From contig URQR01000085.1 of the NCBI GenBank assembly GCA_900550065.1, positions 1-8,465 of the forward strand: a stretch of 8,465 nucleotides of DNA. Reading direction: 5' to 3'. The position numbers and the translations under genes were made by a program. This document shows, one piece after another, positions 1 through 5,183 of this stretch; positions within the stretch are counted from its first letter, which is position 1, and every line of letters begins with the position of its first letter. The notes beneath the pieces were generated by a model. The model was not told the DNA's origin. It made no database searches and saw nothing but the letters and a program-made list of their open reading frames with translations. This stretch comes from an uncultured Eubacteriales bacterium. Its GTDB lineage: Bacteria > Bacillota > Clostridia > UBA1381 > UMGS1253.

Positions 1-106
1 TATCAATGAAATTCTCCGCAGGTCTTGAAAATAAAGGATTTATCGTAGTTTGCGCACTGTATCCCATTATAAGATTCCACTTGAAGTTCTCCGTACTTCC
101 GCACAT

Positions 107-126
107 CATAAGGGCAAAAATAAGGG
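107..126 (+). repeat. Direct repeat, left copy, upstream of the KptA-like gene
   Basis: CATAAGGGCAAAAATAAGGG here matches CATAAGGGCAAAAACAAGGG at 1044-1063 in 19 of 20 positions, same orientation. The copies lie about 940 bp apart and bracket the gene at 167-1006. In one reading frame both encode the string K-G-K-N-K-G preceded by S-A-H (left copy S-A-H-H), and the left frame stops shortly after, at about 139. They could be remnants of two copies of one gene end, or a target or attachment duplication. What is seen is only the repeat; its origin is inferred. Confidence 0.6.
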
Positions 127-166
127 AAGCAAAATTCAGTAATACCATTTAATAAAGAGGTATGAG

Positions 167-1006
167 ATGATTTACCGAGTTGATAGACTATCTGAAAACA
201 GTATAAACCCTATTACGGGGCATGAGTATGACAACTCATGGCTAATTTTAATGCTAACCGACAGTCTTGAATATCAGCAAATGTGTGGAAGCAGCAACGG
301 TTGTGCTTACACAATAAAGATAAGTCGAAGTCAATGCAAAAATTGGAAAATGGCAGTTGGTGATTTCTTGGGATTTTCTGAAGCAAATGCAAAAAATGCC
401 ATTTTAGTGATGTCTGAGGCTGATGTGAAATCTGCGAAAAACCATTATGAAGGTCACAGGTATAATGAACCACTTCTTCGTGAGAACGAACCCTCTATTT
501 TAGTTCATAGTACACCGATGAATAGGTGGGAACAAATTAAACGTGACGGAATGTTAAAGAGTTGGAATATACTAAAAACCGAAAAAGTTGTTACTGAAGA
601 TCAACCTATTGGAATACAGCTTGGTGATCCAATAGACTTTAGTGACTACATAATGTTTGGTGATGGCGTTACAGGGGAAATTGTTGTGAACTCAAAACAA
701 CAAGGAAAGATTGTAATGAGTACTGATGCAGAGTGTCTTACTGGGGCAAGATTATATTTTGATGCAAAAAGAATGGCTCATGATGGATTGCTTATTCGGG
801 ATGGATGCCATTTGAAAGTAAAAGATATGTTACCTCTTAAACCATATCTGATTTGGATTGCAACATGGGAGACGATTGGACTTGCAAGCCAAGTATCCAC
901 TCCCAAAATCTTTGCCGAGCGAGCTGACAAGCATTTTCAATCTTTTTCAAAACCGTATAATATTTCGCTCTCAAACGCCGAGGAACTATTACCCGCTGAA
1001 AAATAG
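167..1006 (+). CDS. Uncharacterised protein with KptA/Tpt1-like ADP-ribosyltransferase-fold C-terminal half
   Basis: A 279-residue protein. The start is ATG after AAAGAGG, a modest ribosome site. Residues 1-105 are not recognised. From about 110 the pattern resembles RNA 2'-phosphotransferases (KptA/Tpt1) and related ADP-ribosyltransferase-fold enzymes: a V-H-S-T segment (H114) followed by W-x-x-I-x-x-x-G-M (121-129), then G-A-R-L-Y-F-D-A-K-R-M-x-x-D-G (193-207), and a late G-C-H-L-K-V-x-D-M-L-P-L segment (213-224). KptA enzymes move a 2'-phosphate from RNA to NAD; other members of the fold ADP-ribosylate proteins or nucleic acids. The usual KptA N-terminal domain with its Arg-His motif is not evident, so this is unlikely to be a plain KptA. 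There is no signal peptide or membrane segment. The gene looks more AT-rich than its neighbours, is flanked by direct repeats and has no operon partner, all suggesting horizontal transfer. The fold assignment rests on motif resemblance only. Confidence 0.5.
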   Translation: MIYRVDRLSENSINPITGHEYDNSWLILMLTDSLEYQQMCGSSNGCAYTIKISRSQCKNWKMAVGDFLGFSEANAKNAILVMSEADVKSAKNHYEGHRYNEPLLRENEPSILVHSTPMNRWEQIKRDGMLKSWNILKTEKVVTEDQPIGIQLGDPIDFSDYIMFGDGVTGEIVVNSKQQGKIVMSTDAECLTGARLYFDAKRMAHDGLLIRDGCHLKVKDMLPLKPYLIWIATWETIGLASQVSTPKIFAERADKHFQSFSKPYNISLSNAEELLPAEK

Positions 1007-1043
1007 TCTGACAATTGGATGGATAGTTTCCTTTGTTTCTGCT

Positions 1044-1063
1044 CATAAGGGCAAAAACAAGGG
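1044..1063 (+). repeat. Direct repeat, right copy, downstream of the KptA-like gene
   Basis: Second copy of the 20-bp repeat at 107-126, differing only by C for T at 1058. It sits 38 bp after the stop codon at 1006. The same S-A-H-K-G-K-N-K-G reading frame runs open to a stop at about 1106, again like the 3' end of a degraded coding sequence. The rest of 1007-1128 holds no supported gene. Confidence 0.6.
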
Positions 1064-1128
1064 CAGGTGTAATGCCTTGAAAATATGGGGCTTTCAGAGG
1101 GCTTGATAGATAAATTATAGAAAAAAGT

Positions 1129-1156
1129 AAAAGCTCCTGCCTATACAGGGGCTTTT
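1129..1156. terminator. Bidirectional rho-independent terminator
   Basis: An 11-bp stem (AAAAGCTCCTG with CAGGGGCTTTT, one G-T pair) has a six-base CCTATA loop. It is followed by TTTTATTTTG on the plus strand and by a T-rich run (TTTTACTTTTTTC) on the minus strand. It separates the plus-strand region to its left from the convergent minus-strand gene, whose TAA stop at 1155-1157 overlaps the stem. Confidence 0.85.
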
Positions 1157-1748
1157 ATTTTGCTTTGCGCGTCTTTTCCCATAGAAGCTGTTCCTTATTT
1201 TTGCGTGTGTCGTCCAGCAGAAAGGCGGCCCATTGCCGTTCAGGGGAATTTGCTTGCTCAGCACATATATTCAGGCAGGAAATATACTGTGCTATTTTCT
1301 CGCTTAAAGCGGCTTCGCAGCCTTTGATTCCACATTCATGGACGAGTGCGGTCAACTCATAGATTGGCAGCCCAATTGCGTGCGTTTCCACATGCACCGT
1401 CGAGCAGGCCTGCCCAACGGCGTGGCACAAGGCGATATCTGCCGGATTGCTTAATTCCTTTGCCATGCCGTGCACTTGCAGGATGGCCTGTTTCGCCGCT
1501 GGCATCTTGACGTGGCCTGCTGCCCATTGTGCAGAGAGACAGAGCGCCGTTTGTGGGCGCGTATCGGCGGGGTAGCGTTCTTTTAACACGGCGACCGGAG
1601 ACTGTACACATTCGAGCGCCCAGAGCGCCAGCGTTTTGTGGCTTTGCATACGAATTAGGAAAAGTAACTCTTGCAGGCAGACGCTTTCCCGGGTGAGCAG
1701 GAGCTTGTTGTTTCGCTTCCATTTTTCTTTTATATCCTGAATATACAA
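1155..1748 (-). CDS. Putative immunity protein, Imm-5-like family
   Basis: A 197-residue, Ala- and His-rich, probably all-helical soluble protein. From residue 37 to about 135 it follows the pattern I associate with the 'putative immunity protein' (Imm-5-like) family: W43 and C47, a P-x-D-x-R-P segment (60-65), A-x-x-x-x-x-x-W-A-A-G (68-78), H93 G M A, then A-x-x-x-x-H-A-V-G-Q-A (105-115) and T-V-H-V-x-T-H-A (117-124). The family was named by association with polymorphic toxins but is often found alone in firmicutes, and no toxin is adjacent here. The start is TTG (1746-1748): AGGAGG lies seven bases upstream and no ATG or GTG has comparable spacing. A weak sigma-A promoter is possible, TTGCAT at 1806-1801 and TACAGT at 1783-1778 with a 17-bp spacer. 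The molecular role is unknown. Confidence 0.65.
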   Translation of the reverse strand: MYIQDIKEKWKRNNKLLLTRESVCLQELLFLIRMQSHKTLALWALECVQSPVAVLKERYPADTRPQTALCLSAQWAAGHVKMPAAKQAILQVHGMAKELSNPADIALCHAVGQACSTVHVETHAIGLPIYELTALVHECGIKGCEAALSEKIAQYISCLNICAEQANSPERQWAAFLLDDTRKNKEQLLWEKTRKAK

Positions 1749-1827
1749 GCTTATCCCTCCTTTGGCTTTTAATATTTACTGTACCATATCAAGCGGACAC
1801 ATGCAAGAAAAAACAAAATATTCGATC

Positions 1828-1852
1828 GATTTATTGACATATGTCATAAATC
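1828..1852. promoter_or_regulatory. Palindromic candidate operator over the DUF134 promoter
   Basis: TGACATATGTCA at 1835-1846 is a perfect 12-bp palindrome that covers all but the first base of the -35 box. The symmetry continues outward: GATTTA on the left (1828-1833) mirrors TAAATC on the right (1847-1852), with one extra T at 1834. A dimeric regulator bound here would block RNA polymerase. The regulator is not known; the downstream DUF134 protein, which has a helix-turn-helix, is the obvious candidate by inference. Confidence 0.6.
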
Positions 1853-1862
1853 GGCGTATAAT
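1834..1862 (+). promoter_or_regulatory. Perfect-consensus sigma-A promoter for DUF134-mrp
   Basis: TTGACA (1834-1839) and TATAAT (1857-1862) are separated by exactly 17 bp, a full match to the housekeeping consensus. Transcription would begin near 1869. The roughly 50-base leader contains a small hairpin (CGTGG-AAAA-CCACG, 1877-1890) before the ribosome site at 1904-1910. Confidence 0.9.
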
Positions 1863-1918
1863 AGAACAGGAAATTGCGTGGAAAACCACGTATTCAAGTA
1901 AAAAGGGAGGGATGTGCG

Positions 1919-2281
1919 GTGCCGAGGCCAACAAAATGCAGAAAGGTATGCGGTTTGCCGGAGCTGGCGTGCTTTTGTCCCGAGACTGGCCGGACAGAGC
2001 CGATGGAAACGGTTGTTATGACGGTTGACGAATACGAGGCGATACGGCTGATTGATCTAAAAGGCTATACGCAGCAGGCGTGCGCGGCGCAGATGCAGGT
2101 CGCGCGCACAACGGTGCAGAAAATCTACGACACAGCGCGCAAAAAGCTGGCCGACAGCATTGTTAACGGTAAACGGCTGCAAATCGGCGGCGGAGACTAC
2201 CAAATATGCGGCGGCGGACGCTGCATGGAGTGCCGCTGTGGCGGCAAGGGCGGACAGGCCGTACATTCAGACAAAAAATAG
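1919..2281 (+). CDS. DUF134 (UPF0251) family DNA-binding protein
   Basis: A 120-residue protein starting at GTG (1919-1921), chosen because AGGGAGG lies eight bases upstream and the product then begins M-P-R-P-x-K-C-R, the typical DUF134 opening. In-frame codons upstream extend to 1874 but have no ribosome site. Order of parts: a Cys-containing N-terminus (C7, C11, C18, C20); the family motif M-T-V-D-E-Y-E-A-I-R-L-I-D (34-46); a helix-turn-helix like sigma-70 region 4 (about 50-78, Y-T-Q-Q-A-x-x-x-M-x-V-x-R-T-T-V); and a Gly/Cys-rich tail (C97, C102, C105, C107) that may bind metal or a cluster. The family is uncharacterised but often sits beside Mrp ATPases and nitrogenase-cofactor-type NifX/NifB proteins, so a metal- or Fe-S-responsive regulator is likely by inference. 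It is co-transcribed with the ATPase 24 bp downstream. Confidence 0.9.
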   Translation: MPRPTKCRKVCGLPELACFCPETGRTEPMETVVMTVDEYEAIRLIDLKGYTQQACAAQMQVARTTVQKIYDTARKKLADSIVNGKRLQIGGGDYQICGGGRCMECRCGGKGGQAVHSDKK

Positions 2282-2305
2282 ACACAAGATAAAGGAGAGA
2301 GGGCA

Positions 2306-3124
2306 ATGAGTGAAACGTGTAACCATCAGTGTGATAGCTGTAATCAAGATTGTGAAAGCAGGAGCTTTCTTGAAAAGCCGCATGAAATGAGCCAGATTAA
2401 GAAGGTAATCGGCGTTGTAAGCGGGAAGGGCGGCGTCGGTAAGTCGATGGTGACGTCCCTGCTGGCGGTGACGATGCGGCGGCGTGGCTACCGCAGTGCG
2501 ATTTTAGACGCGGACATTACAGGGCCGTCGATTCCGAAAAGCTTCGGCATCAAACAACGGGCCATGTCGGACGAAAACGGGCTTTTGCCCGTTCGGAGCA
2601 AGACCGGAATCGACATTATGTCGCTGAATTTGCTGCTCGAAAACGACACCGACCCGGTCATCTGGCGCGGGCCGGTGATTGGCGGCGTGGTAAAGCAGTT
2701 TTGGACGGACGTAATTTGGGGCGATGTGGACTACATGTTTATCGACATGCCGCCCGGAACGGGCGATGTGCCGCTGACTGTGTTCCAGTCGATTCCGATG
2801 GACGGTATCGTGGTCGTAACGTCGCCGCAGGAGCTGGTTTCCATGATTGTATCAAAGGCGGTACGTATGGCGGAAATGATGAATATTCCGATTTTGGGGC
2901 TGGTGGAAAATATGTCGTACTTCCTATGTCCCGACAACGGTAAGCAATACGCCGTTTTCGGCGACAGCCACATCGACGAGATTGCCGGGCAGCACGGGCT
3001 GCCGGTGCTGGCGAAGCTGCCGATTGACCCGAAGCTGACGGCGGCGTGCGACGCGGGGATGATTGAGCTGTTTGAAGGCGAGTGGATGGACAGCGCGGCG
3101 AAGCTGCTCGAAGAGTTAAAATAG
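2306..3124 (+). CDS. mrp: Mrp/NBP35 family ATPase (probable Fe-S or metal-cofactor carrier)
   Basis: A 272-residue cytoplasmic P-loop ATPase of the Mrp/NBP35/ApbC group, which bind and transfer Fe-S clusters or assist metal-cofactor assembly. A short Cys-rich leader (C5, C9, C12, C16) is followed by the deviant Walker A G-K-G-G-V-G-K-S (40-47), D-A-D-I-T-G-P-S-I-P (68-77), W-R-G-P (120-123), and the switch D-M-P-P-G-T-G-D (147-154). The family block E-N-M-S-Y-F is at 201-206. The next segment reads C-P-D-N-G-K (208-213). Many Mrp proteins have C-P-x-C here, the cysteine pair that bridges a [4Fe-4S] cluster between subunits; only C208 is present. I have an unverified impression that the Asn form recurs in some clostridial proteins. 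The start is ATG after AAGGAGAGAGGGCA. It forms an operon with the DUF134 gene and is followed by a strong terminator. Confidence 0.93.
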   Translation: MSETCNHQCDSCNQDCESRSFLEKPHEMSQIKKVIGVVSGKGGVGKSMVTSLLAVTMRRRGYRSAILDADITGPSIPKSFGIKQRAMSDENGLLPVRSKTGIDIMSLNLLLENDTDPVIWRGPVIGGVVKQFWTDVIWGDVDYMFIDMPPGTGDVPLTVFQSIPMDGIVVVTSPQELVSMIVSKAVRMAEMMNIPILGLVENMSYFLCPDNGKQYAVFGDSHIDEIAGQHGLPVLAKLPIDPKLTAACDAGMIELFEGEWMDSAAKLLEELK

Positions 3125-3140
3125 GGGATAGAGAGATAGG

Positions 3141-3171
3141 AAAAAAGGCACGGCAATACCGTGCCTTTTTT
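3141..3171. terminator. Rho-independent terminator after mrp
   Basis: GGCACGG (3147-3153) pairs with CCGTGCC (3159-3165) around a CAATA loop, flanked by six A on the left and six T on the right. It ends the DUF134-mrp transcript, 17 bases after the stop. Because of the flanking A and T runs it can also work for the convergent minus-strand gene ending at 3206. Confidence 0.93.
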
Positions 3172-3173
3172 GT

Positions 3174-3203
3174 ACCTAAAACGGAGCCTGATCCGTTTTA
3201 GGT
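3174..3203. repeat. Perfect 12-bp inverted repeat between convergent genes
   Basis: ACCTAAAACGGA (3174-3185) is exactly complementary to TCCGTTTTAGGT (3192-3203), with a six-base GCCTGA loop. It lies three bases after the mrp terminator and two bases past the stop of the minus-strand small gene. Neither side has a proper T-run of its own, so it is not a classic terminator. It could stabilise the 3' end of the minus-strand message upstream of the shared terminator. Role unknown. Confidence 0.7.
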
Positions 3204-3205
3204 TA

Positions 3206-3394
3206 TCACCTCGAGCCATTTGAGCAAACGAACAGAATCGACCAGCCCGCGCCGGTAGAGATACCGCTCCTGTTTATCTCCTCTGCCGGCTGCAATTCCG
3301 CCTCCGAAGCGGCGTGCTCCTCCGTTTGAAAATAGTCGTGGTACGCCTTGTCTATCAGCCCGTCAATCACCCATACATAGTTCTCTTTGCCCAT
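3206..3394 (-). CDS. Small hypothetical protein, 62 residues
   Basis: Not recognised. The predicted product is acidic in the middle (E-E-H-A-A-S-E-A-E-L-Q-P-A-E-E) and begins M-G-K-E-N-Y-V-W-V-I-D-G-L. A strong AAAGGAGGT site precedes overlapping GTG, ATG and ATG codons at 3400, 3397 and 3394. The last ATG has the best spacing (seven bases from AGGAGG) and is used here. There is no clear membrane segment. The C-terminal stretch G-A-G-W-S-I-L-F-V-C-S-N-G-S-R looks unlike the rest, so a frameshifted or degraded end is possible. It lies downstream of the RHH gene on the same strand, and a copy of the candidate RHH operator (3433-3446) sits just upstream, so the two may form one module. Translation seems likely from the ribosome site; no function can be given. 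Confidence 0.55.
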   Translation of the reverse strand: MGKENYVWVIDGLIDKAYHDYFQTEEHAASEAELQPAEEINRSGISTGAGWSILFVCSNGSR

Positions 3395-3432
3395 CATCAC
3401 ACCTCCTTTGGTTTTGTATTATTGTCGGGAAA

Positions 3433-3446
3433 ACGTTAGCTAACGT
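3433..3446. promoter_or_regulatory. Candidate RHH operator, perfect palindrome ACGTTAGCTAACGT
   Basis: A perfect 14-bp palindrome in the gap between the RHH gene and the small gene. Imperfect copies occur in the RHH promoter (3742-3755, 12 of 14 identical) and leader (3706-3719, 11 of 14). Recurrence of one motif on both sides of a DNA-binding protein gene suggests that protein binds it. A weak -10 (TAATAC on the minus strand) lies just downstream, so it could control the small gene at 3206-3394. Confidence 0.55.
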
Positions 3447-3458
3447 GCATTTAAGTTT

Positions 3459-3476
3459 AAGGAGCATATGCTCCTT
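3459..3476. repeat. Perfect 18-bp palindrome after the RHH gene
   Basis: AAGGAGCATATGCTCCTT is its own reverse complement. It lies four bases past the RHH stop on the minus strand and 12 bp from the 14-bp palindrome. As RNA it could form a seven-pair hairpin with an ATAT loop, but what follows on the minus strand (AAACTTAAAT) is not a T-run, so termination would be weak. It may be an attenuating hairpin or another protein site. As RNA it also contains an internal AAGGAG, though no start codon follows at useful distance. Confidence 0.6.
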
Positions 3477-3480
3477 TCAC

Positions 3481-3666
3481 TTATTTTGACAGATTCAAGC
3501 CGTAATGTGCCTCCAACGCTTCTACAACTAATCTACTGACGCTGACGCCCTTTTCTTTTGCAAACGTTTTGATTTCCTCGCGTTTGCCCTTTGGGACTAA
3601 AGCGCGTATTTCGTCGTAGTTTTGGCGTTTGAAGTCATTGTCATAGGCTACTTTGTCAAATGCCAC
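3481..3666 (-). CDS. Ribbon-helix-helix (Arc/MetJ-type) DNA-binding protein
   Basis: A 61-residue protein. The segment Y-D-E-I-R-A-L-V-P-K-G-K-R-E-E-I (17-32) is the family's beta-strand plus first-helix start, followed by helix one (to about 39), the turn G-V-S-V-S-R (40-45) and helix two (R-L-V-V-E-A-L-E-A-H-Y). Such proteins dimerise, insert the strand pair into the major groove and often repress their own promoter; many are plasmid regulators or antitoxins. The start chosen is GTG (3664-3666), giving M-A-F-D-K-V-A-Y-D-N, because AAAGGAG lies eight bases upstream. An ATG at 3697-3699 would give 72 residues but has no ribosome site. A perfect promoter lies at 3732-3760 with candidate operator copies around it. 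No typical toxin is adjacent; the only same-strand neighbour downstream is the small unknown gene. Confidence 0.85.
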   Translation of the reverse strand: MAFDKVAYDNDFKRQNYDEIRALVPKGKREEIKTFAKEKGVSVSRLVVEALEAHYGLNLSK

Positions 3667-3705
3667 CCGACCAACTCCTTTGCCAAATGATGTACTCATT
3701 GTAAC

Positions 3706-3719
3706 ACATTAGCAAAGGT
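3706..3719. promoter_or_regulatory. Candidate RHH operator copy in the leader
   Basis: ACATTAGCAAAGGT matches the perfect palindrome at 3433-3446 in 11 of 14 positions and lies 36 bp from the promoter copy. It falls just downstream of the predicted transcription start of the RHH gene (near 3725 on the minus strand), a usual place for a second repressor site. It is the weakest of the three copies. Confidence 0.4.
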
Positions 3720-3731
3720 ATTGCAAATATT

Positions 3732-3760
3732 ATTATATCACACGTTAGCCACCGTGTCAA
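3732..3760 (-). promoter_or_regulatory. Perfect-consensus sigma-A promoter of the RHH gene
   Basis: On the minus strand TTGACA (3760-3755) and TATAAT (3737-3732) are separated by exactly 17 bp. Such a strong promoter in front of a small DNA-binding protein usually implies repression; the spacer holds the candidate operator at 3742-3755. Confidence 0.9.
3742..3755. promoter_or_regulatory. Candidate RHH operator in the promoter spacer
   Basis: ACGTTAGCCACCGT is identical in 12 of 14 positions to the perfect palindrome at 3433-3446. It fills most of the spacer between the -35 and -10 boxes and touches the first base of the -35 region. A dimer bound here would exclude RNA polymerase, consistent with self-repression. 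Binding is inferred from position and recurrence. Confidence 0.55.
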
Positions 3761-3772
3761 ACGATTTTAAAT

Positions 3773-3797
3773 AAAAAAGGCCGGAAATCTCCGGCCT
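3773..3797 (-). terminator. Rho-independent terminator after spoVAE
   Basis: On the minus strand AGGCCGGA pairs with TCCGGCCT (8 bp, GATT loop), followed by TTTTTA. It lies directly downstream of the spoVAE stop and separates the sporulation genes from the RHH promoter, which begins 13 bases further on. Confidence 0.9.
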
Positions 3798-3802
3798 GTA
3801 TA

Positions 3803-4162
3803 TTATTTTGCTTTTGGGCTGAAAATCAGCGCGATTAGATAGCCAAAGAACACCGACGCGGCAATGCCTGCCGCCGCGGCCGTCACGCCGCCCGTGAAAA
3901 CGCCGAGCAGGCCGGACTCTGTGATGCCCTTGATTACGCCTTTTCCGAGCGTATAGCCGAAGCCGACAATCGGTACGGTTGCGCCCGCGCCCGCAAATTT
4001 GACAATTGGCTCATACAGGCCGAGCACCGTCAGCACCGTGCCGGCACAGACATAAATTACGAGGATACGCGCCGGGGTGAGCTTTGTTTTGTCAATCAAA
4101 ATCTGGCCGATGGCACAGATGATACCGCCGACGATAAATGCTTTTAAATACATCATCCACAT
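3803..4162 (-). CDS. spoVAE: Stage V sporulation protein AE (SpoVAE, SpoVAEb type)
   Basis: A 119-residue inner-membrane protein of the SpoVA channel, which carries Ca-dipicolinic acid into the forespore and releases it at germination. Hydrophobic segments lie at about 5-23, 31-50, 58-72 and 84-115, with the family's G-A-G-A-T-V-P-I-V-G-F-G-Y-T-L-G-K-G block at 58-75. Length matches the usual 115-120 residues. The start chosen is the first ATG of M-W-M-M-Y-L-K-A-F (4160-4162). AAAGGAG lies 11-12 bases upstream, inside the end of spoVAD. Only one base separates the spoVAD stop (TGA, 4166-4164) from this ATG, so the two genes are translationally coupled. A longer frame to 4201 exists but overlaps spoVAD and lacks the family start. 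Confidence 0.93.
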   Translation of the reverse strand: MWMMYLKAFIVGGIICAIGQILIDKTKLTPARILVIYVCAGTVLTVLGLYEPIVKFAGAGATVPIVGFGYTLGKGVIKGITESGLLGVFTGGVTAAAAGIAASVFFGYLIALIFSPKAK

Positions 4163-4163
4163 A

Positions 4164-5183
4164 TCAATCAAGACTCCTTTGCACACTGATTGCATGGGCA
4201 ATACACGGGATGCTTTCGCCCTGCAAGAGATTGAGCGGGCTCATAAGCGCGCCCGTACCAACGAACAAAACACGGTTAAGGTTGCCTTGCTGCATCTGGT
4301 CTAAGATGTAGCCGCAAAAGACGATACCGCTGCACCCGCAGCCGCTTCCGCCCGAGTGGACATCCTGCTCCTTGACGTCGAACACCATTTTGCCGCAGTC
4401 GTCGTAGTTTTTTCTTACGTCGAAGCCCGACGCACAGATGAGGTCGCACGCGATGTCCGCGCCGACGGTGGCGAGGTCGCCCGTTACAATCAGGTCGTAG
4501 TACGACGGGGCGAGGCCCGTGTCCTCAAAGTGCGTCGTAATGGTGTCGACCGCCGCAGGGGCCATTGCCGCGCCCATATTGTTCGCGTCGTTAATTCCCA
4601 TATCGACGATTTTACCCGTCGTGATGTGGGTGACGTAGGGGCCGTTTTCCTTTGCGCCGAGCACGAGCGCACCGGAGCCTGTCACGGTCCATTGCGCCGT
4701 TGGCGGGCGCTGGCCGCCGTACTCGAGCGGGAAGCGGTACTGCTTTTCTGACGAGCAGAAGTGGCTCGAGGTAATAGCGACGCATTTGTCCGCATAGCCG
4801 CCGTCAATCGCCATTGCCGCGAGAGAGGTGCTTTCCGCCATAGTAGAGCAGGCTCCGTAGAGGCCAAAGAATGGGATTTGTGTGTCCTTGAGCGCATAGT
4901 GCGAGCCGGCGCACTGGTTTAACAGGTCGCCCGCAAAAACATAGTCGACCGCGCTGGTCGGGATGTTTGCTTTCGCGATTGCGCGCTGGATCGCAGATTT
5001 TTGCAGCTTGCTTTCCGCCTTTTCCCACGTTTTTTCATCGTATAAATCATCTGTTAAGATTTCGTCATAGTATTTCGACAGCGGGCCTTCGCCCTCCTTT
5101 TTGCCGGCGACCGACGCGGACGCGAGGATCGACGGCGGGTTTGCAAGCGCGACAGTCGCCTTGCCGAGCCGTTTCTGTGCCAT
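4164..5183 (-). CDS. spoVAD: Stage V sporulation protein AD (SpoVAD)
   Basis: A 339-residue soluble protein, the dipicolinic-acid-binding component of the SpoVA complex, associated with the spore inner membrane. It has a thiolase-like fold. Recognisable blocks are G-K-A-T-V-A-L-A-N-P-P-S-I-L (7-20), D-Y-V-F-A-G-D-L-L-N-Q (80-90), F-F-G-L-Y-G-A-C-S-T-M (105-115, with C112 at the thiolase Cys position), R-P-P-T-A-Q-W-T-V-T-G-S-G (159-171) and H-S-G-G-S-G-C-G-C-S (276-285). Length equals the usual 338 or so. The ATG at 5181-5183 gives the family N-terminus; AAGGA is about 12 bases upstream, and longer in-frame starts to 5219 lack a better site. A sigma-G-like promoter is possible (GCATA at 5272-5268, CATAAGTA at 5247-5240 on the minus strand), but its 20-bp spacing is too long, so I do not list it separately. 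spoVAC, normally just upstream, is absent here. Confidence 0.95.
   Translation of the reverse strand: MAQKRLGKATVALANPPSILASASVAGKKEGEGPLSKYYDEILTDDLYDEKTWEKAESKLQKSAIQRAIAKANIPTSAVDYVFAGDLLNQCAGSHYALKDTQIPFFGLYGACSTMAESTSLAAMAIDGGYADKCVAITSSHFCSSEKQYRFPLEYGGQRPPTAQWTVTGSGALVLGAKENGPYVTHITTGKIVDMGINDANNMGAAMAPAAVDTITTHFEDTGLAPSYYDLIVTGDLATVGADIACDLICASGFDVRKNYDDCGKMVFDVKEQDVHSGGSGCGCSGIVFCGYILDQMQQGNLNRVLFVGTGALMSPLNLLQGESIPCIAHAISVQRSLD

Noticed and set aside
3..152. An open frame of about 50 codons running in from the left edge
   Set aside because: No recognisable motif and no ribosome site. The competing frame with the K-G-K-N-K-G repeat has an in-frame stop near 32. Too little evidence to call a gene or pseudogene.
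1877..1890. CGTGG-AAAA-CCACG hairpin in the DUF134 leader as a riboswitch
   Set aside because: A five-pair stem with no conserved riboswitch core around it; noted only as a small leader hairpin.
4356..4751. Plus-strand open frame of 131 codons opposite spoVAD
   Set aside because: It is a shadow of the well-supported spoVAD gene, rich in Arg/Val from complementary GC-rich codons, with no ribosome site.
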